NCBI RefSeq assembly: GCF_030766935.1
Contig: NZ_JASERL010000006.1
Coordinates: 124,001-188,000 of the forward strand
Reading direction: 5' to 3'
Source: Streptomyces sp. KL109B
Lineage (GTDB): Bacteria; Actinomycetota; Actinomycetes; Streptomycetales; Streptomycetaceae
DNA length: 64,000 nt
The stretch's first letter is position 1; the number at the start of each line of letters is the position of its first letter. The translations under genes were made by a program, and so were the position numbers. Under the pieces are notes generated by a model. It searched no databases, was not told the DNA's origin, and worked only from the letters and a program-made list of their open reading frames with translations. Below, in pieces: positions 42,701-50,604 of the stretch.

Positions 42701-43774
42701 CGGCAGCCCGATCCGCACGGGCTCGGCGCCGGTCAGCAGCGAGGCGCAGGCGACGACGGTGGCCTCGGTGGGCCCGTACGTGTTCCACACCTCGCGGCCC
42801 TCGGTGACCAGCCGCCGCGCCAGCTCGGGCGGACACGCCTCGCCGCCGAAGATCAGCAGCCGTACGTCGTTGAGGTGCTCCGGCTCCCACAGCGCGGCCA
42901 GCGTCGGCACGGTGGACACCACGGTGATCTCCTGCTCGGCCAGCCAGGGCCCGAGGTCGGCGCCGCCGCGCACCCGCGAGCGCGGCACCGGCACCAGGCA
43001 GGCGCCGTGCCGCCACGCCAGCCACATCTCCTCGCAGGACGCGTCGAACGCCACGGAGAGGCCCGCCATGACCCGGTCGCCGGGACCGATCGGCTCGTCC
43101 GCGAGGAACAGCGCGGCCTCCGCGTCCACGAACGCCGCGGCACTGCGGTTGCTGACGGCGACCCCCTTCGGGCGCCCCGTCGAACCGGACGTGAAGATGA
43201 CCCACGCGTCGTCCTCGGGCGCGGGCCGCCCGGCCGCAACGGGCGAGGGCCGCGACCGGTCGACGGTGAAGGCGTGCCCCGCCCCGATCACCGTCCGCAC
43301 CCCCGCCTCCCCGAAGACGAGTTCGGCCCGCTCGTCCGGATCCTCGGCGTCCACCGGCACATAGGCGGCGCCCGCCGCGAGGACCGCGAGGATCGCCACG
43401 TACAAGTCGTTCGTGCCCGACGGCACCCGCACCCCGACCCGGTCGCCGCGCCCCACCCCCGCCCCGGCCAGACGGCGGCGCAGCCCGTCGACCTCGGCGT
43501 CCAGCGCGCGATACGTCAGACGGCGCACGCCGTCGTCGAGGGCCGGTTCGTCGGGGTGGGCCCGCACGGTCGCGGCCAGGACGTCGACCAGGGTCCGCGG
43601 CGCGGGCGCCGCCCCCGTGCGGAAGCGGGCCGGAGCTGCGGGCGGTGCGGCGGGCGGTGAACCGAGCCGTGCCTCAAGCCCTGAGCCGAGCGGGGCATCG
43701 AGCGGTGCGCCGAGCCGTTCGGTCAGCTCCGCTTCGAGCAGGCCGAGCCCGTCGTGTGCGCGCGTGGCATCCAT
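39791..43774 (-). CDS. Pls/PosA-family NRPS-like protein (adenylation, carrier, membrane hexapeptide-repeat domains)
   Basis: A 1327-aa protein. An adenylation domain (about 70-555) shows FTSGSTGRPKG, YGPTEAT, YRSGDLV and LGRSDEQVKLGGRRIE. A carrier domain has DDFFAIGGGSL with the phosphopantetheine Ser578. The C-terminal half alternates membrane segments (about 665-720, 860-960, 1110-1170) with three left-handed beta-helix acyltransferase-like blocks (for example IGAVKVGAGAVVGTRSVLFPGARVG). This A-T-membrane layout is that of the Pls/PosA group that includes epsilon-poly-lysine synthetase. The product may be an amino-acid homopolymer or a modified surface molecule; the monomer cannot be called by eye. 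No condensation-domain HHxxxD motif was seen. Confidence 0.82.
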   Translation of the reverse strand: MDATRAHDGLGLLEAELTERLGAPLDAPLGSGLEARLGSPPAAPPAAPARFRTGAAPAPRTLVDVLAATVRAHPDEPALDDGVRRLTYRALDAEVDGLRRRLAGAGVGRGDRVGVRVPSGTNDLYVAILAVLAAGAAYVPVDAEDPDERAELVFGEAGVRTVIGAGHAFTVDRSRPSPVAAGRPAPEDDAWVIFTSGSTGRPKGVAVSNRSAAAFVDAEAALFLADEPIGPGDRVMAGLSVAFDASCEEMWLAWRHGACLVPVPRSRVRGGADLGPWLAEQEITVVSTVPTLAALWEPEHLNDVRLLIFGGEACPPELARRLVTEGREVWNTYGPTEATVVACASLLTGAEPVRIGLPLAGWELAVVDADERLVPMGECGQLVIGGAGLARYLDPVKDAEKYAPLPALGWQRAYRSGDLVKADAEGLVFLGRSDEQVKLGGRRIELGEVDAALQALPGVAGAACAVRTALGGNQLLVGYLVTQEGWRHAAAVEQLRAQLPAALVPLLAPVAELPTRTSGKVDRDALPWPLPDLAAVTGSGAGQPLEGAEAWLAEQWSAILGVPVTGAHDDFFAIGGGSLAAARLTTRLRTRYPSAAVIDVYERPVLRKLARRLEKSAREDAAERVITPVPRRAQVAQLALLLPLFTLTGLRWTVALAALANVLHLFGGGYTWAPTGSWWLIAPVALLLFSPPGRLAVAAGGARLLLRGVGPGTYPRGGGVHLRLWTAERLAELSGATSLTGAWLQRYARALGARVGADVDLHSLPPVTGLLKLGRGCAVESEVDLCGHWLDGDRLVIGAVKVGAGAVVGTRSVLFPGARVGKRAEIAPGSAVRGHVPTGQRWAGSPAVKLGKAKREWPKQRPPRTARWRAMYGATGLALTLLLPLLAAVAALLVARAFVPPGVGLGAAVRGGLLAVAPAALAYGLTYALLILAGVRLAGRGLAAGTFPVHSRAGWQSWTVIQLMDRSRQTLFPLYAGLVTPVWMRLLGMRVGRGAEVSTVLALPGLTTVGDGAFLADDTLTAPYELGGGWVRIGRAEIGRRAFLGNSGMTAPGRTVPDDGLVGVLSATPKKAERGGSYLGLPPVRLPRPAAGADPGRTYAPSLRLRWARGAVELGRLVPVFCSAALVVGVVGALAAVSAAYGLWVAALGSGLVLLAAGSIACGVSIVAKWLLVGRHRAGEHPLWCGFVWRGELADTFVEMVAVPWLAGAVPGTPVLTAWLRGLGARVGAGVWCESYWLPETDLVTLEAGASVNRGCVVQTHLFHDRILRTDTVTLREGATLGPGGIVLPGSEIGARSTLGPASLVMAGESVPPGSRWLGNPIEAWHP

Positions 43775-43839
43775 CGAACCCCAACGTCGTAACGGCGGCG
43801 GCCCACGGGTGTGACACAAGTTCCCCCGGGCTGCCCGGA

Positions 43840-43862
43840 GTTGTCCGGCAGGGCCGGACAAC
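43840..43862. promoter_or_regulatory. Perfect inverted repeat in a divergent promoter region
   Basis: GTTGTCCGGC (43840-43849) and GCCGGACAAC (43853-43862) form perfect 10-bp arms with a 3-bp spacer. The element lies between the divergent NRPS-like gene and the esterase/monooxygenase pair. It is a strong candidate operator for a dimeric regulator; no regulator gene of an obvious matching type is immediately adjacent. Confidence 0.6.
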
Positions 43863-43994
43863 CGGGACATGCTACGACGCAGCCGGTGCCTTCCGGGGGC
43901 TGGACCCCGTGAGGATCTCCGGCGAGCATGGCCCGTGCACCGTACGAGCATCACCTCCGAGGCGGCGGCAACACATCGACGAGGGGACGGCCGT

Positions 43995-44939
43995 ATGCCA
44001 CTGGAACCGGTCACGCAGGCGTTTTTGGCGGCCCTGGCCGAAACCGACGGACCCGCGATGCACGAGTCGACACCGGCGGTCGCCCGGCTGCACGGCCCGG
44101 TCCTGTCCGGCCTCAGCGGGCGCGGCCCGGAGGTCGGCGAGGTGCGGGACGTACGGATCGACGTAGGCGACGGCGAACGGCTGCGCACCCGCGTGCTGCG
44201 CCCCGCGGGCACCCCGCAGGCGGTCGTCGTGTACTTCCACGGCGGCGGCTGGGTGCTCGGGGACATCGACCTGCAGTACGACCACGTGGGACGCCGGCTC
44301 GCGAACGCGACGCAGTCGACGGTGGTGCTGGTCAACTACCGCAAGGCGCCCGAGCACCCGTTCCCGACGGCCGTCGAGGACAGCTGGGCCGGACTCGCCT
44401 GGGCCGCAGAGCACGCGGCCGAACTCGCCCCGGACGGCGCCCCGCTGCTCGTCGCGGGAGACAGCGCGGGCGGCAACATCGCGGCGGTCATGACCCGTTG
44501 GGCCCGCGACCGGGGCGGCCCGGACCTCGACGGACAGGTGCTGATCTACCCGGTCACCGACTGCGACCTGGAACGGCCCTCGTACCTCGCGCCCGAGAAC
44601 CAGCTCCTCCTGGCCCGGGACACCATGGCCTGGTTCTGGAGCCACTATCTGCCCGACGAGCGGGCCCGCGCCCACCCGGACGCGTCTCCGCTGCGCGCCG
44701 ACAGCCTCGCGGGACTGCCCCCGGCGCTCGTCTACGTCGCCGAGTACGACCCGCTGCACGACGAAGGCGTCGCCTACGCGGACGCCCTGCGCGACGCGGG
44801 CGTCCCGGTCACGCTGCAGGAAGCGGCGGGCCAGATGCACGCGTACTTCCAGATGGCGGGGATCCTGCCGGGCTTCGAGGACGGGCTGCGGCTCGTGGCG
44901 GAGCACATCAACAAGCTCGTCGCCGGAAGGACGGTGTGA
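43995..44939 (+). CDS. Alpha/beta-hydrolase esterase, hormone-sensitive-lipase family
   Basis: A 314-aa esterase. The oxyanion motif HGGGW lies near residue 82 and the nucleophile elbow GDSAGG near 155; the acid and base are in AEYDPLHDEG and MHAYFQM. This is HSL family IV (PF07859). It is separated by 3 bp from a Baeyer-Villiger-type monooxygenase gene, a classic pair in which the oxygenase makes an ester or lactone and the hydrolase opens it. The ATG at 43995 is preceded by GAGGGGACGG. Confidence 0.9.
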   Translation: MPLEPVTQAFLAALAETDGPAMHESTPAVARLHGPVLSGLSGRGPEVGEVRDVRIDVGDGERLRTRVLRPAGTPQAVVVYFHGGGWVLGDIDLQYDHVGRRLANATQSTVVLVNYRKAPEHPFPTAVEDSWAGLAWAAEHAAELAPDGAPLLVAGDSAGGNIAAVMTRWARDRGGPDLDGQVLIYPVTDCDLERPSYLAPENQLLLARDTMAWFWSHYLPDERARAHPDASPLRADSLAGLPPALVYVAEYDPLHDEGVAYADALRDAGVPVTLQEAAGQMHAYFQMAGILPGFEDGLRLVAEHINKLVAGRTV

Positions 44940-44942
44940 GCC

Positions 44943-46535
44943 ATGGCCGACCACGACGTGATCGTCATCGGCGCCGGGTTCGCGGGCCTCTACCAGTTGC
45001 ACCGGTTGCGCGCGCTGGGCTTCGACACATGTGTGGTGGAGGCGGGCGCCGATGTGGGCGGCACCTGGTACTGGAACCGGTACCCCGGGGCCCGCTGTGA
45101 CATCGAGTCGGTCGAGTACTCGTACTCCTTCGACACCGACCTGGAACAGGAGTGGGACTGGAGCGAGCGCTACGCCGCGCAGCCGGAGATCCTCGCCTAC
45201 GCGCGGCACGTGACGGACCGCTACGATCTGCGCGCGCACATCGCCTTCAACACCCGCGTGGAGGCGATGCGTTGGTCCGAGGCGACGGAGCGCTGGACGG
45301 TGACGGCCTCCGACGGCGTGCCCCGCACCGCCCGGTACGTCATCGCCGCGACCGGCTGCCTGTCCGTGCCGTCCCGGCCCGAATTCGAGGGCCTCGCGGA
45401 CTTCGCGGGCGAGGTGCTGTGGACGTCGAACTGGCCGCACGAGGGCGCCGACCTGGCGGGCAAGCGGGTCGCGGTGATCGGCACCGGCTCCTCCGGACTC
45501 CAGACCATCACCGCGATTGCCCCGCAGGTCGCCTCGCTCACCGTCTTCCAACGCACCCCGTCCTACGCGGTGCCGGCCCACAACGGCCCCATCGCGGACC
45601 GCCTCGCCGAGGCGCGGGCCCGCTACCCCGAACGCCGCGAGATCTCCCGCGCCTCCTTCAAGGGCTTCGACTGCGACGAGGACGACCAGGTGCTGCTCGT
45701 CGAGACCGAAGAGGACGAGATCGTACGGGAGTTGGACCGCCGCTGGGACGACGGCGGCCTGTGCTTCGGCAGCGGTTTCAGTGACCTGCTCAAGGATGCG
45801 GACGCCAACGAGGCCGTCGCCGAGTACGTCCGCGGCCGGATTCGCGAGAAGGTCAAGGACCCCGAGCTGGCCGAGCGGCTGACCCCGCGCACGTACCCGA
45901 TCGCGAGCAAGCGGATGTGCGTCGACACCGGCTACTACGAGGTGTTCAACCAGGGCCACGTCACCCTCGTCGACCTCACCGAACACCCCATCGCCCGGAT
46001 GACCGGGCGCGGCATCGTCACCCGGGACGGGACGGTGCACGACGCCGACGTCATCGTCATGGCGACCGGCTTCGACGCGATGACCGGCGCCCTCAACGCC
46101 ATCGACATCCACGGCGCCAACGGCACTGCTCTGCGCGAGAAATGGGCACACGGACCGCGCACATACCTCGGTCTGATGTCGGCCGGATTCCCGAACCTGT
46201 TCACGGTGACCGGCCCGCAGAGCCCCTCCGTCCTGTCCAACATGATGACGTCGATCGAGCACCACGTGGACTGGATCACCCACGCCCTCGCCCACCTGCG
46301 CGAGAACGGCCTGCACCGCATGGAGCCCGACCCCGCCGCCGAGGACAACTGGGTGAACACGACCAACGACGTCGCCGACCTGACGCTGATGCCACAGGCC
46401 GCCTCCTGGTACATGGGCGCCAACATCCCAGGCAAACAACGGGTGTTCATGCCGTTCGTCGGCGGCGTCGGCCTCTACCGCGACCTCACCAACGGCATCG
46501 CGATCAGCAACTACCACGGCTTCGAGCTGAGCTGA
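44943..46535 (+). CDS. Baeyer-Villiger-type flavin monooxygenase
   Basis: A 530-aa FAD/NADPH enzyme. FAD-binding GxGxxG is VIGAGFAGLYQL; the NADPH Rossmann motif is VIGTGSSGLQ. Between them the BVMO fingerprint FxGxxxHxxxWP appears as FAGEVLWTSNWP, with Trp in place of the usual His. Other family blocks are present (GGTWYWNRYPGARCD, FQRTPSYAVP, ATGFDAMTGAL). The cyclohexanone/phenylacetone monooxygenase branch is the closest fit. It probably converts a ketone to an ester for the coupled esterase. Confidence 0.88.
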   Translation: MADHDVIVIGAGFAGLYQLHRLRALGFDTCVVEAGADVGGTWYWNRYPGARCDIESVEYSYSFDTDLEQEWDWSERYAAQPEILAYARHVTDRYDLRAHIAFNTRVEAMRWSEATERWTVTASDGVPRTARYVIAATGCLSVPSRPEFEGLADFAGEVLWTSNWPHEGADLAGKRVAVIGTGSSGLQTITAIAPQVASLTVFQRTPSYAVPAHNGPIADRLAEARARYPERREISRASFKGFDCDEDDQVLLVETEEDEIVRELDRRWDDGGLCFGSGFSDLLKDADANEAVAEYVRGRIREKVKDPELAERLTPRTYPIASKRMCVDTGYYEVFNQGHVTLVDLTEHPIARMTGRGIVTRDGTVHDADVIVMATGFDAMTGALNAIDIHGANGTALREKWAHGPRTYLGLMSAGFPNLFTVTGPQSPSVLSNMMTSIEHHVDWITHALAHLRENGLHRMEPDPAAEDNWVNTTNDVADLTLMPQAASWYMGANIPGKQRVFMPFVGGVGLYRDLTNGIAISNYHGFELS

Positions 46536-46603
46536 GGCGCGGGATATCCTGCACGCCGAACACGTCGTCGACCCGGCTGCGTACCAGTCGAGGAGCGCCC
46601 GCC

Positions 46604-47629
46604 TTGCCCGAACCGACCACGGGGCCCCGCCCCACGCTGGAAGCCGTCGCCGCCCGAGCCGGTGTCTCCCGTGCCACGGTCTCCCGCGTGGTGAACGGCG
46701 CCGCGGGCGTGCGGGCCCCGCTCGTCGACAAGGTGCGCCGCGCGGTCGACGAGCTCGGCTACGTACCGAACCACGCTGCGCGCACCCTGGTGACCCGGCG
46801 CAACGGCGCGGTCGGCGTGGTCATCGCGGAGCCGGAGTTCCGGATCTTCACCGACCCGTTCTTCGAACGCCAACTGCGCGGTATCAGCCGTGAGCTGACG
46901 GCGTACGACACCCAGCTGGTGCTCCTGTGGGCGGAGGGGGCGGCCGAGTACGGCAGGATCGCGAGCTATCTCGCGGGCGGGCACGTCGACGGCGCGCTCG
47001 CGTTCTCCCTGCACAACGACGACGAGCTGCCCGCGATGATCGCGCGGGCCCGGATCCCGACCGTCTTCGGCGGCCGCCCCGCCGCAGGGCAGAACCTCAC
47101 GGTGCCCTACGTCGACTGCGACAACCGCGGCGGCGCCCGGGAGGCCGTGCGGCATCTCGTCTCGCTCGGCCGCCGCCGCATCGGGCACATCGCGGGCCCC
47201 CGCGATCTGATGGCCGCGGTGGACCGCGCCGACGGCTACCGCGACGTACTCGCCGACGCCGACCCGGCGCTGACGGCCCAGGGCGACTTCACGCAGGACA
47301 GCGGCGCCCGCGCCATGGCCGAACTCCTCGACCGGCGCCCGGACCTGGACGCCGTGTTCGCCGCCAACGACCTGATGGCGGCGGGCGCCCTGCGGACCCT
47401 GCGCGAGCGCGGCGCGAAGGTGCCCGAGGACGTGGCCGTGGTCGGCTTCGACGACGTGCCGTCGGTGGCCGGGGCGACGGACCCGGCGCTGACCACCGTG
47501 CACCAGGACATCGAGGGCATGGGCCGGCTGATGGTGCGCCTGCTGACGCGGCTCCTCGAAGACGGTGACGGCCCCGCCCCCGAGCCGGTGATCACCCCCA
47601 CGGAACTGGTGCGGCGGGCATCGGCCTGA
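46604..47629 (+). CDS. LacI-family transcriptional regulator
   Basis: A 341-aa repressor. The helix-turn-helix and hinge helix lie at about 10-60 (TLEAVAARAGVSRATVSRVVNGAAGVRAPLVDKVRRAVDELGYVPN). The periplasmic-binding-protein-like ligand domain follows. The start is a TTG at 46604, chosen because GAGGAG sits 9 bp upstream and the family N-terminus begins here. It is convergent with the GH81 gene, whose upstream region holds a perfect LacI-type palindrome, so it is the obvious regulator of that beta-glucanase. Confidence 0.9.
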   Translation: MPEPTTGPRPTLEAVAARAGVSRATVSRVVNGAAGVRAPLVDKVRRAVDELGYVPNHAARTLVTRRNGAVGVVIAEPEFRIFTDPFFERQLRGISRELTAYDTQLVLLWAEGAAEYGRIASYLAGGHVDGALAFSLHNDDELPAMIARARIPTVFGGRPAAGQNLTVPYVDCDNRGGAREAVRHLVSLGRRRIGHIAGPRDLMAAVDRADGYRDVLADADPALTAQGDFTQDSGARAMAELLDRRPDLDAVFAANDLMAAGALRTLRERGAKVPEDVAVVGFDDVPSVAGATDPALTTVHQDIEGMGRLMVRLLTRLLEDGDGPAPEPVITPTELVRRASA

Positions 47630-47655
47630 CCTCAGGCCGACACCCGCCGCGTGCC

Positions 47656-47677
47656 GAGCCCCCACGGAAGGGGGCTC
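47656..47677. terminator. Bidirectional hairpin terminator
   Basis: GAGCCCCC (47656-47663) and GGGGGCTC (47670-47677) form a perfect 8-bp stem with a 6-nt loop in the 46-bp gap between the convergent LacI and GH81 genes. Its last bases overlap the GH81 stop codon. Confidence 0.7.
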
Positions 47678-50474
47678 AGCTGAAGGGGATCACAAGCACC
47701 GACTTGTCCGTCCCCGTCTGGAGCTTCGACGTCCCGTTGCCGATGGCGCTCCACACCTCCAGGCGGACGGTGCCCCCGGTCATCTTCCCGAGGCTGCCCG
47801 TCGCCGACTTCAGGCCGCGCGACTGCGCGTACTCCTCCCACCCGGCCACCGGGTCGGTCGCGAAGTACTGGTACGTCTCGACGCGGTCGAAGCTGCCGTC
47901 CCCGGTGAGGTCGTAGCTGACCCTGGCCTGCTGGCCGAGGCCGACCGTGGTGCCCGCGTCCACGGGCAGCCGGAACGCCGTGGCCGCACCGGAGTCGTAG
48001 CTGCCGCTGACGCCGCGCGCCTCGTAGACGAGCGGCTGGTACGGGGTGCCGTCGTGGTTGGTGCCACCGGCGGAGGCGATGGTGTCACTGCCCGCGGCGC
48101 CGTCGGTGGCCGTGGTCAGGGTGCCGCCGGAGCGCAGCCGGAAGGTGTTCCCGGTCGGCGGATCGGGGTCCGGATCGCCGCCGGAACCGGATCCCGTCGC
48201 GGTGGAACGGGCGGGCACGGTAAGGGTCTTGCCGTCCGAGAACGTCACGGTCCGTGCGGCGGAGCCGTAGTTGTGGGCGGCGTAGGTCCGGGTCGTCCCC
48301 TTGGTGAAGACGGCGGACGTGGGAATGTCACCGGTGACGCTCGCGTCGGGGGCGCCGAGCGCGTCGAGCGTATTGATCCAGTGGTAGGTGTGCGCCTTGG
48401 ACTCTCCCGCCTCCGGCGTGTACGAGCCGTTCCCCGCGTCCCACTTCGACTTGGCGGCGGCCGGGTCGGCGAAGGACTGGAACTCCCACAGGATGTCCCG
48501 CCACTCCTGTGCCGGGCCGCCGTTCTCGCGTTCCATCTCGGCGAGGTTGCGCCGGATCGCGGCCTTCTCGCCGCCGAGGTGCAGCGAACCACCGGTCACG
48601 GGAAGGACGTTGATGCCGTGGATCTCCTCGGGGTTGGCGGTCCACCACGTGGAGTACGCGGCGCCGCTGCCCCACACCATGCCGGCCGTGTCATGGCCGA
48701 AGGAGGCGGGGAACACCTGCTCGTCGGCGTCGAACCAGTACTGGGCGATCGACTCCGACTCGGTGGTCAGCAGATAAGTGCCCAGGTCCCGCAGGGAGTT
48801 GTCGCCGGTCGCCGAGCCCCACAGCACGAGCGCCGCGCTGAGGTTGGTGGACTCCGAGGACGACTCCTGGTTGTTGCCCGCGGCGAACCCCTGGTGCCCG
48901 GAGGCCCAGCTGTGCCCGGCGTACACGTCGAAGCCGCGCAGGAACGGGAAGGAGCCGTCGCTCCGGCTCGGGTTGGCGGTGTCGCGCACCAGCGTCTTCA
49001 CCATGCCGCCCCACGCCGAGTCCGCTGCCCAGGCCTGGTCGTACTGGGCGACAATGGCAGCGGCGTACACGTAGTACCCGTAGTGGAAGTGATGGTCGTT
49101 CAGCTCGGTGTCGCTGCCGTACGACGCCGGATACCCGGTGAGCGTCCTCCAGGCGGAGTCGTACGAGAACTCGCTCGCCCCACCCGCGGTGAACCACTCC
49201 TGGAGCCGCCCCTTGAGCAGCCCGATGAGCTTGTCGCGGGTCGCGGTCTCCCCGATCTGGTCGGCCAGCGGCACCAGTTGGGCGAGCTTGCCGAGCGCCT
49301 TGCCGGTCCAGTACGTGTCGGTGGCGCCGGAGAACGGGTCGGCGGAGTTCGCGACCTCGTTGAGGTACGTACGCAGCCGCGCGGTGTCGACCCCGGAAGA
49401 CTTCGGCAGGCCGGGCAGCACGGCCGACGCCTTCTGCGAGGTGCTGAAGGAGGCCGACTCGCGGACCTTCATGGTGCCGCGCGGTGACACGTACGTGTAA
49501 GAGGTGAGGGGGTCGCTGGTGTGCAGCCACTGGTGCCGGTAGAGCGACTGGAGGGTGCCGCGCTCGGTGCCCTCCTTGGCCTCCGTGGTGAGCGTGTACG
49601 TGGCCCGCACCGTGCCGCCGCTGTAGCTCCAGTTCGTGGTGGAGCCGGTGACGAAGCTGTACGCGTACTTCCGGTACGTGGCGAGGGCGTCGGTGGAGGG
49701 GAGCACGGCGAGCGAGAAGTAGTCCTTGGAGCCGAGGCCCGCCGTGATCGTCGAACCGGAGACGTTCCAGTCGCTGCCGCTCGGCGCGAACAGCGCGTAG
49801 TGGTGCCCTGAGACCGTGATGCCGAGGACGTTGCCCTGGTCGGCGAAGACCGTGGGCGCGGCGGCCGTGCTGATCCGGGCGTCGCCGCCGGACCCCTTGG
49901 CGTACACGAAAGGCATGCCGTGGCCGATCGTCGTCCGCAGGGTGCGGGCGCCGTCGGACCAGTACGGCGTGACCGTCCAGTCGGACCACGCATCGGCCTT
50001 CGTGTCCGGGGAGTTGAGCCCGGTGAGGCCGAGGGTGAGATCGCGCTTGTGGGCGTACTCGTACTGGCGCCCGTCGCCGACGATCGCCGGCGAGGTCGGA
50101 TAGCCGACCTCCAAGCCGCCGGACACGGCCTGATAGGTGAGCGGATGGCCGTACATCGGCGTCGAGTACGGGTTGTCGCCGTACCGCTGGAAGGCGAGCG
50201 ACGACCACCAGTCGTTGGTGGGCACCGGCTTGCCCTTCGCTGCGTCGGTGACCTTCGGGGTGACCGGCGTCCCCGTGTTGGTGGTGGGGCCGGACGTCCC
50301 GGCGGGCCGGGAGTCCGAGTAACTCCCGGCGCCTACGGGCACGTTGGCGGCGGCGGCCGGTGACGCGGCCGGGACGATTCCCGCCGCGGCCAGGGCGGCG
50401 GCCAGGATCAGCACGGCGGCCGGTCGTCTTCGTCGGGATAAGGGCATGAGCCGGGGGAAGGGCATGGACGGCAC
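47676..50474 (-). CDS. Secreted endo-beta-1,3-glucanase, GH81, with CBM
   Basis: A 932-aa secreted enzyme. Signal peptide about 1-43 (basic RRRRP start, Ala-rich core). The GH81 domain spans about 50-745; the catalytic Asp region is ELNDHHFHYGYYVYAAA (about 457) and the Glu region GNNQESSSESTN (about 533). A GSGSGGDPDPDPP linker (about 760-775) leads to a C-terminal module (about 776-932) that looks like a CBM56 beta-1,3-glucan-binding domain. It should degrade fungal wall glucan, callose or laminarin outside the cell. The LacI-type palindrome upstream suggests induction by glucan oligomers. Confidence 0.88.
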   Translation of the reverse strand: MPSMPFPRLMPLSRRRRPAAVLILAAALAAAGIVPAASPAAAANVPVGAGSYSDSRPAGTSGPTTNTGTPVTPKVTDAAKGKPVPTNDWWSSLAFQRYGDNPYSTPMYGHPLTYQAVSGGLEVGYPTSPAIVGDGRQYEYAHKRDLTLGLTGLNSPDTKADAWSDWTVTPYWSDGARTLRTTIGHGMPFVYAKGSGGDARISTAAAPTVFADQGNVLGITVSGHHYALFAPSGSDWNVSGSTITAGLGSKDYFSLAVLPSTDALATYRKYAYSFVTGSTTNWSYSGGTVRATYTLTTEAKEGTERGTLQSLYRHQWLHTSDPLTSYTYVSPRGTMKVRESASFSTSQKASAVLPGLPKSSGVDTARLRTYLNEVANSADPFSGATDTYWTGKALGKLAQLVPLADQIGETATRDKLIGLLKGRLQEWFTAGGASEFSYDSAWRTLTGYPASYGSDTELNDHHFHYGYYVYAAAIVAQYDQAWAADSAWGGMVKTLVRDTANPSRSDGSFPFLRGFDVYAGHSWASGHQGFAAGNNQESSSESTNLSAALVLWGSATGDNSLRDLGTYLLTTESESIAQYWFDADEQVFPASFGHDTAGMVWGSGAAYSTWWTANPEEIHGINVLPVTGGSLHLGGEKAAIRRNLAEMERENGGPAQEWRDILWEFQSFADPAAAKSKWDAGNGSYTPEAGESKAHTYHWINTLDALGAPDASVTGDIPTSAVFTKGTTRTYAAHNYGSAARTVTFSDGKTLTVPARSTATGSGSGGDPDPDPPTGNTFRLRSGGTLTTATDGAAGSDTIASAGGTNHDGTPYQPLVYEARGVSGSYDSGAATAFRLPVDAGTTVGLGQQARVSYDLTGDGSFDRVETYQYFATDPVAGWEEYAQSRGLKSATGSLGKMTGGTVRLEVWSAIGNGTSKLQTGTDKSVLVIPFS

Positions 50475-50503
50475 CTCTCACGGTCGGCACGGTGTCGGAG
50501 CTG

Positions 50504-50521
50504 CTTGAGAGCGCTCTCAAG
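50504..50521. promoter_or_regulatory. LacI-type operator palindrome for GH81
   Basis: CTTGAGAGCGCTCTCAAG is a perfect 18-bp palindrome starting 30 bp upstream of the GH81 start codon. Its core, TGAGAGCGCTCTCA, has the CG-centred form of Streptomyces LacI operators such as the CebR box (TGGGAGCGCTCCCA). I found no second copy in the window. Confidence 0.75.
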
Positions 50522-50604
50522 CGGCCGGAACGTATGGCCGTCCGAACGTGCCTGTCAAGAGAACGGGCGCGGATGGTGACGCTCGGCCGGGCGTCGGCCG
50601 GGCG

